Source: an uncultured Prevotella sp.
GTDB lineage: Bacteria; Bacteroidota; Bacteroidia; Bacteroidales; Bacteroidaceae
NCBI GenBank assembly: GCA_900544825.1
Contig: UQWP01000015.1
Coordinates: 1 to 52,997 of the forward strand
DNA length: 52,997 nt
Direction: 5' to 3'
Shown here: piece by piece, positions 7,705 through 16,934 of the stretch
How the letters are laid out: each line of letters starts with the position of its first letter
Position numbering within the stretch: position 1 is the stretch's first letter
Translations under genes and position numbers: made by a program
Notes under the pieces: generated by a model
Told to the model about the DNA's origin: nothing
The model's input: the letters and a program-made list of their open reading frames with translations, nothing else
Database searches by the model: none

Positions 7705-9183
7705 ATGGCTAAGTTTAATTATACGACAGTAACTCGCACGATTCTCGCCGACCTCTATACGCCTGTGGGAGTTTATATGCGATTGAGAGATATTTACCCC
7801 CAGTCGGCTCTGATGGAGAGTAGCGACTACCATGGTTCTGAGAATTCCCGTTCCTTCATAGGTGTACATCCATTGGCTAGCATAGCCGTGAGTCATGGAG
7901 AGGTTATCAAGACTTATCCTGATGGTAGTGTTGAAAAACAGCAACTTCCAGCCTTCGGCGAAGGAAAGGGAGAAGATTGTAAGCTCGCCATTTCGAAAGC
8001 TTTCAATGAGTTCATCCAAAGTTTCCATGTAGAGGGAGAGGGGAAGGAATTCTGTGGACTTTATGGATTCACAACCTTCAATGCTGTACGCTACTTCGAG
8101 AATATCCCAGTAAAGGATACCACGATGGCAAAGAATGATGCGCCGGATATCTATTATATTATGTATAAGGACATCATTGTGTTTGATCATTTCAATAATA
8201 CGATGCAGCTTATCGCTTTGAGCGAACAGTATGGTGAAGAGGGAACTGCTGATGATCAGGCTTCTGAGGCAAATAGGGCTGTTGGCAATGCTGAGTTGGA
8301 TGCATTGATGAAGGCGGTGAACAAGGCTAATGTGAAGCCTTATGATTTCCATCCGGTAGGCGAAACAACTTCTACTCTTACAGATGAGGAGCACAAGGCG
8401 AACATTCGCAAGTGTATCCAGCATTGTATGCGTGGCGATGTGTTCCAGATTGTGGTGAGCCGTAGATTTGTGCAGCGTTATGAGGGGGATGACTTCAAGC
8501 TCTACCGTGCTTTGCGCAGCATCAATCCATCACCTTATCTCTTCTATTTTGATTTTGGTGGCTTCCGTATCTTCGGTTCTTCACCTGAAACTCACAATCG
8601 TATTGTCGGAGAGAAGGCTTTCATTGATCCTATTGCAGGAACGACCCGCCGAACGGGTGATATGGAACAGGATAGAAAGGCTGCTGAGTTCCTCCGTAAT
8701 GACCCGAAAGAGAATGCTGAGCATGTTATGCTTGTGGATTTGGCACGAAATGATTTGAGCCGTAACTGCCACAATGTGAAGGTAGATTTCTATAAGGATA
8801 TGCAGTTTTACAGTCACGTGATTCATCTGGTGAGCCGTGTGAGCGGAACATTGGATCAGAATGCTGACCATATTAAAGAATTCATAGATACCTTCCCAGC
8901 TGGTACCTTGAGTGGTGCGCCAAAGGTAAGAGCGATGCAGATTATCTCAGAATTGGAGCCTCACAATCGTGGTGCTTATGGTGGATGCATCGGATTCATA
9001 GGACTGAATGGTGATTTGAATCAGGCTATTGTAATTCGTACCTTTATCAGCCGAAATGGCGAACTCTGGTTCCAGGCAGGAAGTGGAGTTGTGGCGAAGA
9101 GCAACGACCAGTATGAGTTGGAAGAGTGTAATAATAAACTGGGAGCTTTGACTAAGGCAATTCATATTGCTGAGAAGCTTTAG
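7705..9183 (+). CDS. trpE: Anthranilate synthase component I
   Basis: The 492-residue chorismate-using subunit forms anthranilate with TrpG. The N-terminal regulatory domain has ALMESSDYHGSENSRSF, corresponding to the LLES motif that binds feedback-inhibiting tryptophan. The C-terminal chorismate domain has QIVVSRRF, the Pro-Ser-Pro segment, IDPIAGTTRRTGD, LVDLARNDLSR and FPAGTLSGAPK. The length fits a stand-alone TrpE. It follows the palindromic repeat by 24 nt and precedes trpG by 73 nt. Confidence 0.95.
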   Translation: MAKFNYTTVTRTILADLYTPVGVYMRLRDIYPQSALMESSDYHGSENSRSFIGVHPLASIAVSHGEVIKTYPDGSVEKQQLPAFGEGKGEDCKLAISKAFNEFIQSFHVEGEGKEFCGLYGFTTFNAVRYFENIPVKDTTMAKNDAPDIYYIMYKDIIVFDHFNNTMQLIALSEQYGEEGTADDQASEANRAVGNAELDALMKAVNKANVKPYDFHPVGETTSTLTDEEHKANIRKCIQHCMRGDVFQIVVSRRFVQRYEGDDFKLYRALRSINPSPYLFYFDFGGFRIFGSSPETHNRIVGEKAFIDPIAGTTRRTGDMEQDRKAAEFLRNDPKENAEHVMLVDLARNDLSRNCHNVKVDFYKDMQFYSHVIHLVSRVSGTLDQNADHIKEFIDTFPAGTLSGAPKVRAMQIISELEPHNRGAYGGCIGFIGLNGDLNQAIVIRTFISRNGELWFQAGSGVVAKSNDQYELEECNNKLGALTKAIHIAEKL

Positions 9184-9195
9184 GTTGTGATTAGT

Positions 9196-9226
9196 GAGTA
9201 GTGATTGGTGAGGAATATCACTACTC
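9196..9226 (+). repeat. Hairpin between trpE and trpG
   Basis: GAGTAGTGAT (9196-9205) and ATCACTACTC (9217-9226) form a perfect 10-bp stem with an 11-nt loop. No T-run follows, so it is not a canonical terminator. It may set the ratio or stability of trpE and trpG messages. Confidence 0.6.
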
Positions 9227-9256
9227 TCTGATAAATAATTAATAATCAATAATAAG

Positions 9257-9820
9257 ATGAAAATAGTTATCATAGATAATTACGACTCCTTTACTTATAA
9301 TCTTGCCCATTTGGTGAAGGAGTTAGAGGCTGAGGTTACGGTATTCCGTAACGATCAGTTTCAGCTTTCGGAGCTCGATCGCTTCGATAAGATCATATTG
9401 AGTCCGGGCCCGGGAATACCTTCTGAGGCTGGACTTCTGATGGATGTGATTAAGAAATATGCAGGCAGAAAACCGATGCTGGGAGTTTGTCTGGGGCATC
9501 AGGCTATCGGTGAGGCATTTGGTGCTAAACTTACCAATCTATCTGAGGTTTATCATGGAGTAGCTACACCTTGTACTCAGTTTGGTAATGACCCTATTTT
9601 TGAGGGATTGCCTAAGCGTATTGAGATTGGCAGATATCATTCCTGGGTAGTAGATAAAAGTGGTTTCCCTGATTGTCTTGATATTACAGCCGTGAGTGAT
9701 GATGGTCAGATAATGGGCCTCAAGCATAAGAATTATGATATTCGAGGCATCCAGTTTCATCCAGAAAGTGTGCTGACACCTGATGGAAAAAAGATGATTC
9801 AGAATTGGTTAGAGCTTTAG
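9257..9820 (+). CDS. trpG: Anthranilate synthase component II (glutamine amidotransferase)
   Basis: The 187-residue class I amidotransferase supplies ammonia to TrpE. It starts KIVIIDNYDSFTYNL, shows the oxyanion region LSPGPGIPSEAG, the nucleophile Cys in MLGVCLGHQAIGEAFG, and the His/Glu pair in GIQFHPESVLTPDG. The PabA family is very similar and this subunit may also serve folate synthesis, but its position marks it as TrpG. It is the last gene of the operon and ends in a hairpin terminator. Confidence 0.94.
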   Translation: MKIVIIDNYDSFTYNLAHLVKELEAEVTVFRNDQFQLSELDRFDKIILSPGPGIPSEAGLLMDVIKKYAGRKPMLGVCLGHQAIGEAFGAKLTNLSEVYHGVATPCTQFGNDPIFEGLPKRIEIGRYHSWVVDKSGFPDCLDITAVSDDGQIMGLKHKNYDIRGIQFHPESVLTPDGKKMIQNWLEL

Positions 9821-9845
9821 TCCTTTGGGGCTAAAGCTTTTTCTT
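9813..9845 (+). terminator. Terminator of the trp operon
   Basis: AGCTTTAG (9813-9820) pairs with CTAAAGCT (9831-9838), extended by CC/GG, and a T-rich tail follows. The stem begins within the trpG stop region. Confidence 0.8.
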
Positions 9846-9884
9846 TCCATCTTGAATACAGGATATTGCGGTGATTGCAAAAAA

Positions 9885-9924
9885 AAAAGAGTTTGACGTC
9901 CTGAAGAACACCAAACTCTTTTTT
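9885..9924. terminator. Bidirectional terminator between trpG and the glucokinase gene
   Basis: An A-rich arm ending in AAAAGAGTTTG pairs with CAAACTCTTTT. It is flanked by A-runs and T-runs, so it works on both strands. Its main role is probably to end the leftward glucokinase transcript. Confidence 0.75.
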
Positions 9925-9969
9925 ACTTTTATATAATGAACTCTAATCAAGAGAACACATAATCACATA

Positions 9970-10947
9970 TTATAAATCCCAAGCTACAGCACTTGCACCA
10001 AGTACAGCTGCAGAACTACCATCAAGAGTAGAAACGAGGAACTTAGCCTTGCCCTTGTAAATCTTGAGTACGTTCTTGTCGTAAGCTTCCTTCAAAGGCT
10101 TCATCAAGAGGTCACCTGCCTTGGTGAGACCGCCGAAGAATACGAATGCCTCAGGAGCAGAGAATGCTGCGAAGTTAGCGCAAGCCTCACCGAGCATCTT
10201 GCCAGTGAAGTCGTAGATGCGCTTAGCCAGAGCATCACCCTTGCCGGCAGCAACGCTGACATCGTAAGAAGTAATCTTCTCTGGATCCATCTCGCGGAGC
10301 AAAGAAGGCTCATCGCTTGTCTCCAGGAATTCGCGGGCAGTGCGAGCTACACCAGTAGCAGAGCAGTATGTCTCCAAACAGCCTCTTCTACCGCAGCCAC
10401 AAATACGACCAGCCTCACCTGGTACTACGATAACATGACCCAACTCACCAGCGAAGCCATCGCTTCCGTAGAGCATCTGACCATTGATGACAATACCAGA
10501 ACCTACACCTGTACCGAGGGTAATATCAATGAAGTTCTTCATACCACGAGCAACACCATATGTCATTTCGCCAAGTGCAGCAGCGTTGGCATCGTTAGTA
10601 AGAGCTACAGGGATACCGAGAGCTTTGCTGAACATATCAGCCAAAGGTACAACGCCATCGTGAGCCCAAGCCAAGTTTGGAGCAAACTCGATAGCACCCG
10701 TATAGAAGTTTCCGTTAGGAGCACCAATACCCATTGCCTTGATCTTCTCGATACCACCTACGGTCTCGATAATTGGCTGGAGTGCCTCTACAGATGCCTT
10801 TACATAGTCATCTACCTTATCATAACCACCAGTTTTGATAGCTGTTGTTGCCTTGATTTCGCCACGAGCATCAACGATTCCGAACACAGAATTAGTACCG
10901 CCGAGGTCTAAACCAATAACGTACGGTTTTAATGTATTTTCAGTCAT
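9970..10947 (-). CDS. ROK-family glucokinase
   Basis: The 325-residue sugar kinase phosphorylates glucose (or a related hexose) with ATP in the cytoplasm. The phosphate-binding IGLDLGGTNSVFGIVD is at the N-terminus. The ROK signature with catalytic Asp lies in ALTNDANAAALGE, followed by GTGVGSGIVINGQ and a zinc site in GAGELGHVIV-like FAGELGHVIV, CGCGRRGCLETYCSA. Glucose specificity is assumed from similarity to Bacteroidetes glucokinases; NagC-type repressors are excluded because there is no helix-turn-helix. It is monocistronic with its own promoter and terminator. Confidence 0.9.
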   Translation of the reverse strand: MTENTLKPYVIGLDLGGTNSVFGIVDARGEIKATTAIKTGGYDKVDDYVKASVEALQPIIETVGGIEKIKAMGIGAPNGNFYTGAIEFAPNLAWAHDGVVPLADMFSKALGIPVALTNDANAAALGEMTYGVARGMKNFIDITLGTGVGSGIVINGQMLYGSDGFAGELGHVIVVPGEAGRICGCGRRGCLETYCSATGVARTAREFLETSDEPSLLREMDPEKITSYDVSVAAGKGDALAKRIYDFTGKMLGEACANFAAFSAPEAFVFFGGLTKAGDLLMKPLKEAYDKNVLKIYKGKAKFLVSTLDGSSAAVLGASAVAWDL

Positions 10948-10986
10948 GTTACTTTTTAAATTAGTTAGAATTGTTTATTTATGCTG

Positions 10987-10994
10987 CAAAGATA
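10987..10994 (-). promoter_or_regulatory. -7 box for the glucokinase gene
   Basis: TATCTTTG on the minus strand, 39 nt upstream of the start codon. Confidence 0.6.
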
Positions 10995-11066
10995 ATGAAT
11001 CCTTTTGAAAATATCAACTTTTTCTTGTATAAAAAAGTATAATTTTAGAAGTTTTGGGCAAAAATA

Positions 11067-11097
11067 TTGCAAATGTGCCCTTTTTTTTGTAACTTTG
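11067..11097 (+). promoter_or_regulatory. Promoter of the LysE/DUF4924 operon
   Basis: TAACTTTG at 11090-11097 matches the -7 consensus and a TTG at 11067-11069 lies 20 nt upstream. The ATG is 28 nt downstream. Confidence 0.6.
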
Positions 11098-11125
11098 CCC
11101 GCTGTTATAGAATAATGTACGAAAA

Positions 11126-11803
11126 ATGAGTTTAGCATTTCCAATAGAGATAAACATCCTTGACTTTATATTCAAAGGAATTATCATCGGAGTGATTGCC
11201 TCCGCCCCTATGGGTCCTGTAGGCATTCTTTGTATTCAGCGTACGCTCAACAAGGGACGCTGGTTTGGGTTCGTCACGGGCATTGGTGCTGCGTGCAGTG
11301 ATATCGTATATGCACTCTTCACGGGTTTAGGTATGAGTTTCGTGATGGACTTTGTTAATAATGCGCAGAACAAGTTCTACCTGCAGATTTTTGGTAGTGT
11401 TTTGCTGCTGGTGTTCGGAATCTATTGCTTCAAGAGTGATCCGATGAAGAATATGCATAAGTCGAGCAATAAGCAGGGTACTTTATGGCATAATGGAATT
11501 ACTGCATTCCTGGTTACCTTGAGTAATCCGCTCATCGTGTTCCTTTTTATGGCAACTTTTGCACAGTTTGCCTTTGTGGTTCCGGATATGCCGATAGAAA
11601 TGGGAGTGGGATATCTGAGTATTATGTTTGGAGCCTTGTTGTGGTGGTTTGGTCTCACTTGGCTCGTCGATAAGATCAGAGGTAAATTTGATACAAATGG
11701 AATCCTTATCATCAATAAGGTGATAGGAAGTATCGTGATTATTTTCTCAATCATCGCTCTTTTTGGAACGATGTTTAATCTTTATCATTTACCAGAATTT
11801 TAA
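11126..11803 (+). CDS. LysE-family inner membrane exporter
   Basis: The 225-residue protein has about six hydrophobic membrane segments. Its N-terminal part, GIIIGVIASAPMGPVGILCIQRTLNKGRWFG, matches the LysE/RhtB amino-acid exporter signature (GxxxGxxPGP-like Pro-rich turn). Exported substrate is unknown. It is followed after 3 nt by a DUF4924 gene and both share the upstream promoter, so they form a small operon. Confidence 0.85.
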   Translation: MSLAFPIEINILDFIFKGIIIGVIASAPMGPVGILCIQRTLNKGRWFGFVTGIGAACSDIVYALFTGLGMSFVMDFVNNAQNKFYLQIFGSVLLLVFGIYCFKSDPMKNMHKSSNKQGTLWHNGITAFLVTLSNPLIVFLFMATFAQFAFVVPDMPIEMGVGYLSIMFGALLWWFGLTWLVDKIRGKFDTNGILIINKVIGSIVIIFSIIALFGTMFNLYHLPEF

Positions 11804-11806
11804 GTT

Positions 11807-12361
11807 ATGTTTGTAGCACAGAAATTAAGAAAGGAAAGTATTGCAGAATACCTCTTATATATGTGGCAGATAGAGGATGTTATCCGTGCCTACGGATGTT
11901 CGCTGCCAGTGATTAAGAAAAACTATATCGAACGATTCGATTTCACTCCTGAACAGAAAGACGAGGAACTCGATTGGTTTGGTAACCTCATTCGTATGAT
12001 GAATGAAGAAGGTAAGCGTGAGAGCGGGCATCTTGACATTAATAGAGTGTTATTGCAGGATGTCATTGATTTGCACGGCAGACTCCTTCAGAGTTCGAAG
12101 TTCCCAATTTACAATGCTGAGTATTACAAGGTGTTGCCTTTTATTGTAGAGTTGCGCAACCGTGGTGATAAGGATATTAATGAGGTTGAGACTTGTCTCG
12201 ATGCACTTTACGGAGTTATGATGCTCAGATTGCAAAAGAAGGAGATTACCCCTGAAACAGAGAAAGCCATCAAGGAAATCTCAATTTTCGTGGGATTGCT
12301 CAGTGATTACTATATCAAGGATCGTACTGAAGGCTTGAAGTTTGAAGATGACGATATGTAA
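11807..12361 (+). CDS. DUF4924 family protein
   Basis: The 184-residue soluble protein starts MFVAQKLRKESIAEYLLYMWQIEDVIRAYG, which I recognise as the DUF4924 family of Bacteroidetes. It is predicted largely alpha-helical and acidic, without signal peptide or membrane segment. No catalytic motif is visible and the function is unknown. The 3-nt gap to the LysE-type gene suggests co-translation. Confidence 0.8.
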   Translation: MFVAQKLRKESIAEYLLYMWQIEDVIRAYGCSLPVIKKNYIERFDFTPEQKDEELDWFGNLIRMMNEEGKRESGHLDINRVLLQDVIDLHGRLLQSSKFPIYNAEYYKVLPFIVELRNRGDKDINEVETCLDALYGVMMLRLQKKEITPETEKAIKEISIFVGLLSDYYIKDRTEGLKFEDDDM

Positions 12362-12447
12362 TCTGCTGGCGGAACAAGTGTTTTTTTTGTAATTAGAGAT
12401 TAGTATTTATTTTTTTTAGGATATACATATTATAATATATATTATTG

Positions 12448-14034
12448 ATGAAAGAGATTGAAAGAAGAAGAACGTTTGCCATTATTTCGCACCCTGATGC
12501 TGGTAAGACAACATTGACCGAGAAGTTCCTGCTCTTCGGTGGACAGATTCAGGTGGCTGGTGCCGTTAAAAATAATAAGATTCGTAAGACTGCTACTTCC
12601 GACTGGATGGATATCGAGAAGCAGCGTGGTATTTCCGTATCAACTTCTGTGATGGAGTTCGACTATCTGCCTGATGGTCAGAGTGGCGAGCCTTATAAGG
12701 TGAATATTCTTGATACTCCGGGTCACCAGGATTTCTGCGAGGATACTTATCGTACGCTCACCGCAGTGGATTCTGCTATTATCGTGGTCGATTCTGCGAA
12801 AGGTGTAGAGGCACAGACTCGTAAACTGATGGAGGTGTGCCGTATGCGCAATACTCCTGTTATCATCTTTATCAATAAGATGGACCGTGAGGGTCGTGAC
12901 CCATTCGATGTTCTTGATGAGTTGGAGGAAGAGTTGAAGATTTCTGTTCGCCCTTTGTCTTGGCCTATCGGTCAGGGTGTTCGCTTCAAGGGCGTTTACA
13001 ATATTTATGAGCATCAGCTCAATCTTTTCACACCTAATAAGCAGCGTGTTACCGAGAAGGTAGAGGTAGATATTCAGTCTAAGGAACTTGATGAGCGAGT
13101 AGGTGAGCGAGAGGCAAATCAGTTGCGCGAAGAACTGGAGTTGGTGGATGGTGTTTATCCGGAGTTTGACGTGGAGACCTATCGTTCTGCAGAGGTAGCA
13201 CCGGTATTCTTTGGTTCTGCCTTGAACAACTTCGGTGTGCAGGAACTTTTGGATTGCTTCGTGCAGATTGCTCCATCACCAAAGCCTACCAAGGCTGAAG
13301 AGCGTATGGTAGAACCAGAAGAGCCTAAGTTTACTGGTTTTATCTTCAAGATTACCGCTAATATCGACCCTAACCACCGTTCATGTATTGCATTCTGCAA
13401 GATTTGTTCTGGAAAGTTTGTGCGTAATCAGCCTTATTATCATGTGCGTCTCGACAAGACAGTGCGCTTCTCTTCACCTACCCAGTTTATGGCGCAGCGT
13501 AAGAGTACTATCGATGAGGCTTATCCTGGCGATATCGTTGGTTTGCCAGACAACGGTATCTTCAAGATTGGTGATACTCTGACTGAGGGCGAGAAGATTC
13601 ACTTCCGTGGATTGCCTTCGTTCTCTCCACTTCTCTTCAAGTACATCGAGAACGATGACCCAATGAAGAGTAAGCAGTTCCAGAAGGGATTGGAGCAGTT
13701 GATGAACGAGGGTGTTGCACAGTTGTTCGTCAACCAGTTCAATGGTCGTCGTATCGTGGGTACCGTCGGTCAGTTGCAGTTCGAGGTTATCCAGTATCGC
13801 CTGGAGAACGAGTACAACGCCAAGTGCCGTTGGGAGCCTGTTCACTTGCATAAGGCATGTTGGATTGAGGCTGACGATGAGAAGGAATTGGAGAACTTCA
13901 AGAAGCGTAAGTACCAGTATATGGCCAAAGATATTGAGGGACGCGATGTGTTCCTCGCCGATTCAGGCTACGTATTGAGTATGGCTCAGCAGGATTTTGA
14001 GCACATCAAGTTCCACTTTACATCGGAATTCTAA
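12448..14034 (+). CDS. prfC: Peptide chain release factor 3
   Basis: The 528-residue GTPase removes RF1 and RF2 from the ribosome after termination. G1 is SHPDAGKTTLTEK, switch I contains RGISVSTSV, G3 is DTPGHQDF, G4 is INKMDREG. Domain II and III follow (FKITANIDPNHR, then VGTVGQLQFEVIQYRL), as in RF3. I place the start at the ATG at 12448; an in-frame TTG directly upstream at 12445 is less likely. It seems to be transcribed with the genes downstream, as the gap to the ClC gene is 12 nt. Confidence 0.96.
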   Translation: MKEIERRRTFAIISHPDAGKTTLTEKFLLFGGQIQVAGAVKNNKIRKTATSDWMDIEKQRGISVSTSVMEFDYLPDGQSGEPYKVNILDTPGHQDFCEDTYRTLTAVDSAIIVVDSAKGVEAQTRKLMEVCRMRNTPVIIFINKMDREGRDPFDVLDELEEELKISVRPLSWPIGQGVRFKGVYNIYEHQLNLFTPNKQRVTEKVEVDIQSKELDERVGEREANQLREELELVDGVYPEFDVETYRSAEVAPVFFGSALNNFGVQELLDCFVQIAPSPKPTKAEERMVEPEEPKFTGFIFKITANIDPNHRSCIAFCKICSGKFVRNQPYYHVRLDKTVRFSSPTQFMAQRKSTIDEAYPGDIVGLPDNGIFKIGDTLTEGEKIHFRGLPSFSPLLFKYIENDDPMKSKQFQKGLEQLMNEGVAQLFVNQFNGRRIVGTVGQLQFEVIQYRLENEYNAKCRWEPVHLHKACWIEADDEKELENFKKRKYQYMAKDIEGRDVFLADSGYVLSMAQQDFEHIKFHFTSEF

Positions 14035-14046
14035 AATAACAAGAGA

Positions 14047-15855
14047 ATGATGGATGAAGAGTTATCAGAATACAAACAAAGCAGGATAGAAAGATTTGTT
14101 GTTTGGCAGAAGGAACATATTTCCGACCGCCAGATGACCCTTATCCTTGCTTTTGTGATAGGTTTACTCGCTTCAGTAGCAGGTTTCTTCCTGCACGGTA
14201 TCGTGCACGAAATACAGTTGCTGCTTACTTCCGGGTTCCAGCAGAGCAGTTATAATCTGCTCTTCCTGCTTTTCCCTATCATTGGTATTTATCTTACCTC
14301 ACTTTTTATCAAGTATGTGGTGAGGGACAATATTTCGCATGGTATTACCCGTGTGCTTTATGCCATCTCGACCAAGAACTCCCGACTAAAGGGGCATAAC
14401 TGCTGGTCTTCGGTAGTAGCGTCCGGTATTACCATTGGCTTTGGTGGATCTGTAGGAGCCGAGGCACCTATTGTGCTTACCGGTTCTGCCATCGGTTCTA
14501 ATCTGGGACAGATTTTCCGTATGGATAAGAAAACCATGATTCTGCTGGTGGGCTGTGGAGCCAGTGCTGCTATTGCTGGAGTCTTCAAGGCTCCAATCGC
14601 AGGACTCGTCTTCACCCTCGAGGTGCTGATGGTTGATCTTAGTATGGCTTCACTTCTGCCTATCCTTATCAGTTGTGTCACTGCTACCTGTTTTACCTAT
14701 ATCTTTATGGGTGACAGTTCGCTTTTCGATTTTACCCTTACCAATCCATGGGAGTTGAATCGTACACCAGCATGTATCCTGTTGGGTATCTTCTGCGGAT
14801 TGATAAGTCTTTACTTCATGCGCACGATGTCATGGTGTGAGGGACTTTTTGCCAAGATGAAGAATCATCCTTATTGTAAGTTGGTTTTTGGTGGACTCAT
14901 TCTCAGTTCGCTCATTTTCCTTCTTCCTTCACTTTATGGAGAGGGATATTCGGCAGTAAATGTGCTTCTTAAGGGGCAGAATGAGGCAGAGTGGGGGCAG
15001 GTGATGAACCGTTCGCTTTTTTCTGGTCATCAGAATCTGTTGATTCTCTATATCGGCTTGGTGACCTTTACCAAGGTTTTTGCCACTTCGGCTACCAATG
15101 GTAGTGGAGGATGTGGTGGAACCTTTGCTCCTTCTCTTATCATTGGTGGATTTGCCGGTTTCTTCTTTGCCCGACTTTGGAATGTCTACGAGGTAGGTGT
15201 TTATGTGCCGGAGCAGAATTTCACCTTGATGGGTATGGCAGGATTGATAACGGGTGTGATGCATGCTCCACTTACAGGTATTTTCCTTATCGCCGAACTT
15301 ACAGGTGGTTATCAGCTTTTTATGCCACTTATGATCGTGTGCATATCTTCGCTCCTTACCATCAGTATTTTTGAGAGCCATAGTATCTATGCCTTGCGTT
15401 TGGCTAGAGAGGGTAAGCTTCTTACGCACCACATTGATCGTGCTGCGCTCACTCTGATGAGTATGCAGAGTTTGGTTGAGAAGGATTATCATCCGATCAA
15501 GGAAGATTTGCCGATGGAAAAACTGGTGAGCGAGATTAGTCGAAGCAATAATAATTTCTTGCCTGTTCTCGATGAAGCGGGCGTTTTACAGGGAGTTATT
15601 GATATCACCAAGATTCGTCATATCATCTTCCGAACAGAACTCTATAAGCATTTCAAGGTGAAACAGCTAATGTTACAGCCTTCTGCCGTAATTAGTGAGA
15701 ACGAGAGGATGGATGAGGTGATGCAAAAGTTTGATAAGACAGATGCCGCACAGTTGCCAGTAGTAGATATTAATGGTGTGTTGAAGGGCTATATCAGTCG
15801 TACCAAGGTGTATGAGGTATATCGTCACATTGTGGCAGATATGTCTGCAGAGTAA
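14047..15855 (+). CDS. ClC-type chloride channel/transporter with CBS domains
   Basis: The 602-residue membrane protein has the ClC core at about residues 30-440 and two CBS domains at about 455-600. Visible ClC selectivity motifs are GFGGSVGAEAP (GxGxEGP region, with Ala before Glu in place of the usual order), GCGASAAIAGVFKAPIAG, and NGSGGCGGTFAPSLIIGG. These transport chloride or other halides, either as a channel or in exchange for protons. The CBS pair may sense adenine nucleotides. It starts with two adjacent ATG codons 12 nt after prfC and lies 12 nt before fmt. Confidence 0.92.
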   Translation: MMDEELSEYKQSRIERFVVWQKEHISDRQMTLILAFVIGLLASVAGFFLHGIVHEIQLLLTSGFQQSSYNLLFLLFPIIGIYLTSLFIKYVVRDNISHGITRVLYAISTKNSRLKGHNCWSSVVASGITIGFGGSVGAEAPIVLTGSAIGSNLGQIFRMDKKTMILLVGCGASAAIAGVFKAPIAGLVFTLEVLMVDLSMASLLPILISCVTATCFTYIFMGDSSLFDFTLTNPWELNRTPACILLGIFCGLISLYFMRTMSWCEGLFAKMKNHPYCKLVFGGLILSSLIFLLPSLYGEGYSAVNVLLKGQNEAEWGQVMNRSLFSGHQNLLILYIGLVTFTKVFATSATNGSGGCGGTFAPSLIIGGFAGFFFARLWNVYEVGVYVPEQNFTLMGMAGLITGVMHAPLTGIFLIAELTGGYQLFMPLMIVCISSLLTISIFESHSIYALRLAREGKLLTHHIDRAALTLMSMQSLVEKDYHPIKEDLPMEKLVSEISRSNNNFLPVLDEAGVLQGVIDITKIRHIIFRTELYKHFKVKQLMLQPSAVISENERMDEVMQKFDKTDAAQLPVVDINGVLKGYISRTKVYEVYRHIVADMSAE

Positions 15856-15867
15856 TAATATTAATCA

Positions 15868-16890
15868 ATGAACAGTATGACAAAGAAAGATTTAAGAATC
15901 ATATTTATGGGAACTCCAGAGTTTGCTGTGGAATCCCTCAAGCGCCTTGTAGAGGGCGGCTACAATGTGGTGGCTGTGGTTACTCAGCCTGATAAACCTG
16001 TGGGCAGACATCAGGACACTTTGCAGCCTTCTCAGGTGAAGCAGTATGCTGTTGAGCATGGACTGCCAGTGCTTCAGCCCGTAAAGATGAAAGATCCCGA
16101 GTTTTTGGAACAGCTTAAAAGCTATCAGGCAGATTTGCAGGTTGTTGTGGCATTCCGTATGTTGCCAGAGGTTGTGTGGGCAATGCCAAAGTTTGGTACA
16201 TTCAATGTTCATGCTGCCTTGTTGCCCCAGTACCGCGGTGCAGCTCCTATCAACTGGGCTGTTATCTATGGTGAGACTGAGACGGGTGTTACTACCTTCT
16301 TCCTCGATCATGATATAGATACAGGTCGTATCATTATGCAGAAGCGTTTCCCTATTCCTAGTGAGGCGAATGTAGAGTATGTATATGATGGATTGATGCA
16401 TTTAGGTGCAGAAATCGCTTTGGAAACCATCGATCAGCTGATTGCGTCAGATGGTAATATTTCGAGCATTGCTCAGGAAGAATTCATCGGTGAGGGGGTA
16501 GAGCTTAAGGCTGCTCCAAAGATATTCAAGGATACTTGCTGCATTGATTTCCACAAGCCTTCTAAGCAGGTACACGATTTCATACGTGGTCTCTCACCAT
16601 ATCCGGGTGCCTGGACCAACATCAAGAAGAAAGGCGCCGTGAAAGAGCAGGTGCTTAAGATTTTCAAGACTACAGTTAGCGATGATTCTCGTGGTATGGC
16701 ACCTGTAGGATGTTTCAGGATTGAAGGCGGACATTTGCAGGTAGCTTGTATCGACCATTGGCTCAATATCTATGAGTTGCAGCTTGCTGGTAAAAAGCGT
16801 ATGGAAGCTTCAGTCTTCCTCAATGGAATGAAGGATATTGCATACTACGAATGCCAGAAAGCGCCTGATTCTGATGCAGGTTTACAGTAA
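15868..16890 (+). CDS. fmt: Methionyl-tRNA formyltransferase
   Basis: The 340-residue enzyme formylates initiator Met-tRNA using 10-formyl-tetrahydrofolate. IIFMGTPEFAVESLKRL begins the transferase domain; VTQPDKPVGR and the catalytic NVHAALLPQYRGAAPINWAV with the Asn-x-His and the later Asp in TGVTTFFLDHDIDTG are present. The C-terminal OB-like domain follows from about residue 210. Either of two nearby Met codons (M1, M4) could start it. Confidence 0.95.
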   Translation: MNSMTKKDLRIIFMGTPEFAVESLKRLVEGGYNVVAVVTQPDKPVGRHQDTLQPSQVKQYAVEHGLPVLQPVKMKDPEFLEQLKSYQADLQVVVAFRMLPEVVWAMPKFGTFNVHAALLPQYRGAAPINWAVIYGETETGVTTFFLDHDIDTGRIIMQKRFPIPSEANVEYVYDGLMHLGAEIALETIDQLIASDGNISSIAQEEFIGEGVELKAAPKIFKDTCCIDFHKPSKQVHDFIRGLSPYPGAWTNIKKKGAVKEQVLKIFKTTVSDDSRGMAPVGCFRIEGGHLQVACIDHWLNIYELQLAGKKRMEASVFLNGMKDIAYYECQKAPDSDAGLQ

Positions 16891-16934
16891 TTTAGATTTT
16901 AATTTCAAAGTTCAATTTTCAAACAGTTAAGAAA

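Noticed and set aside
12445..12447. TTG as start of prfC
   Set aside because: An ATG follows directly, giving the normal N-terminus MKEIERRRTFAIISHPDAGK.
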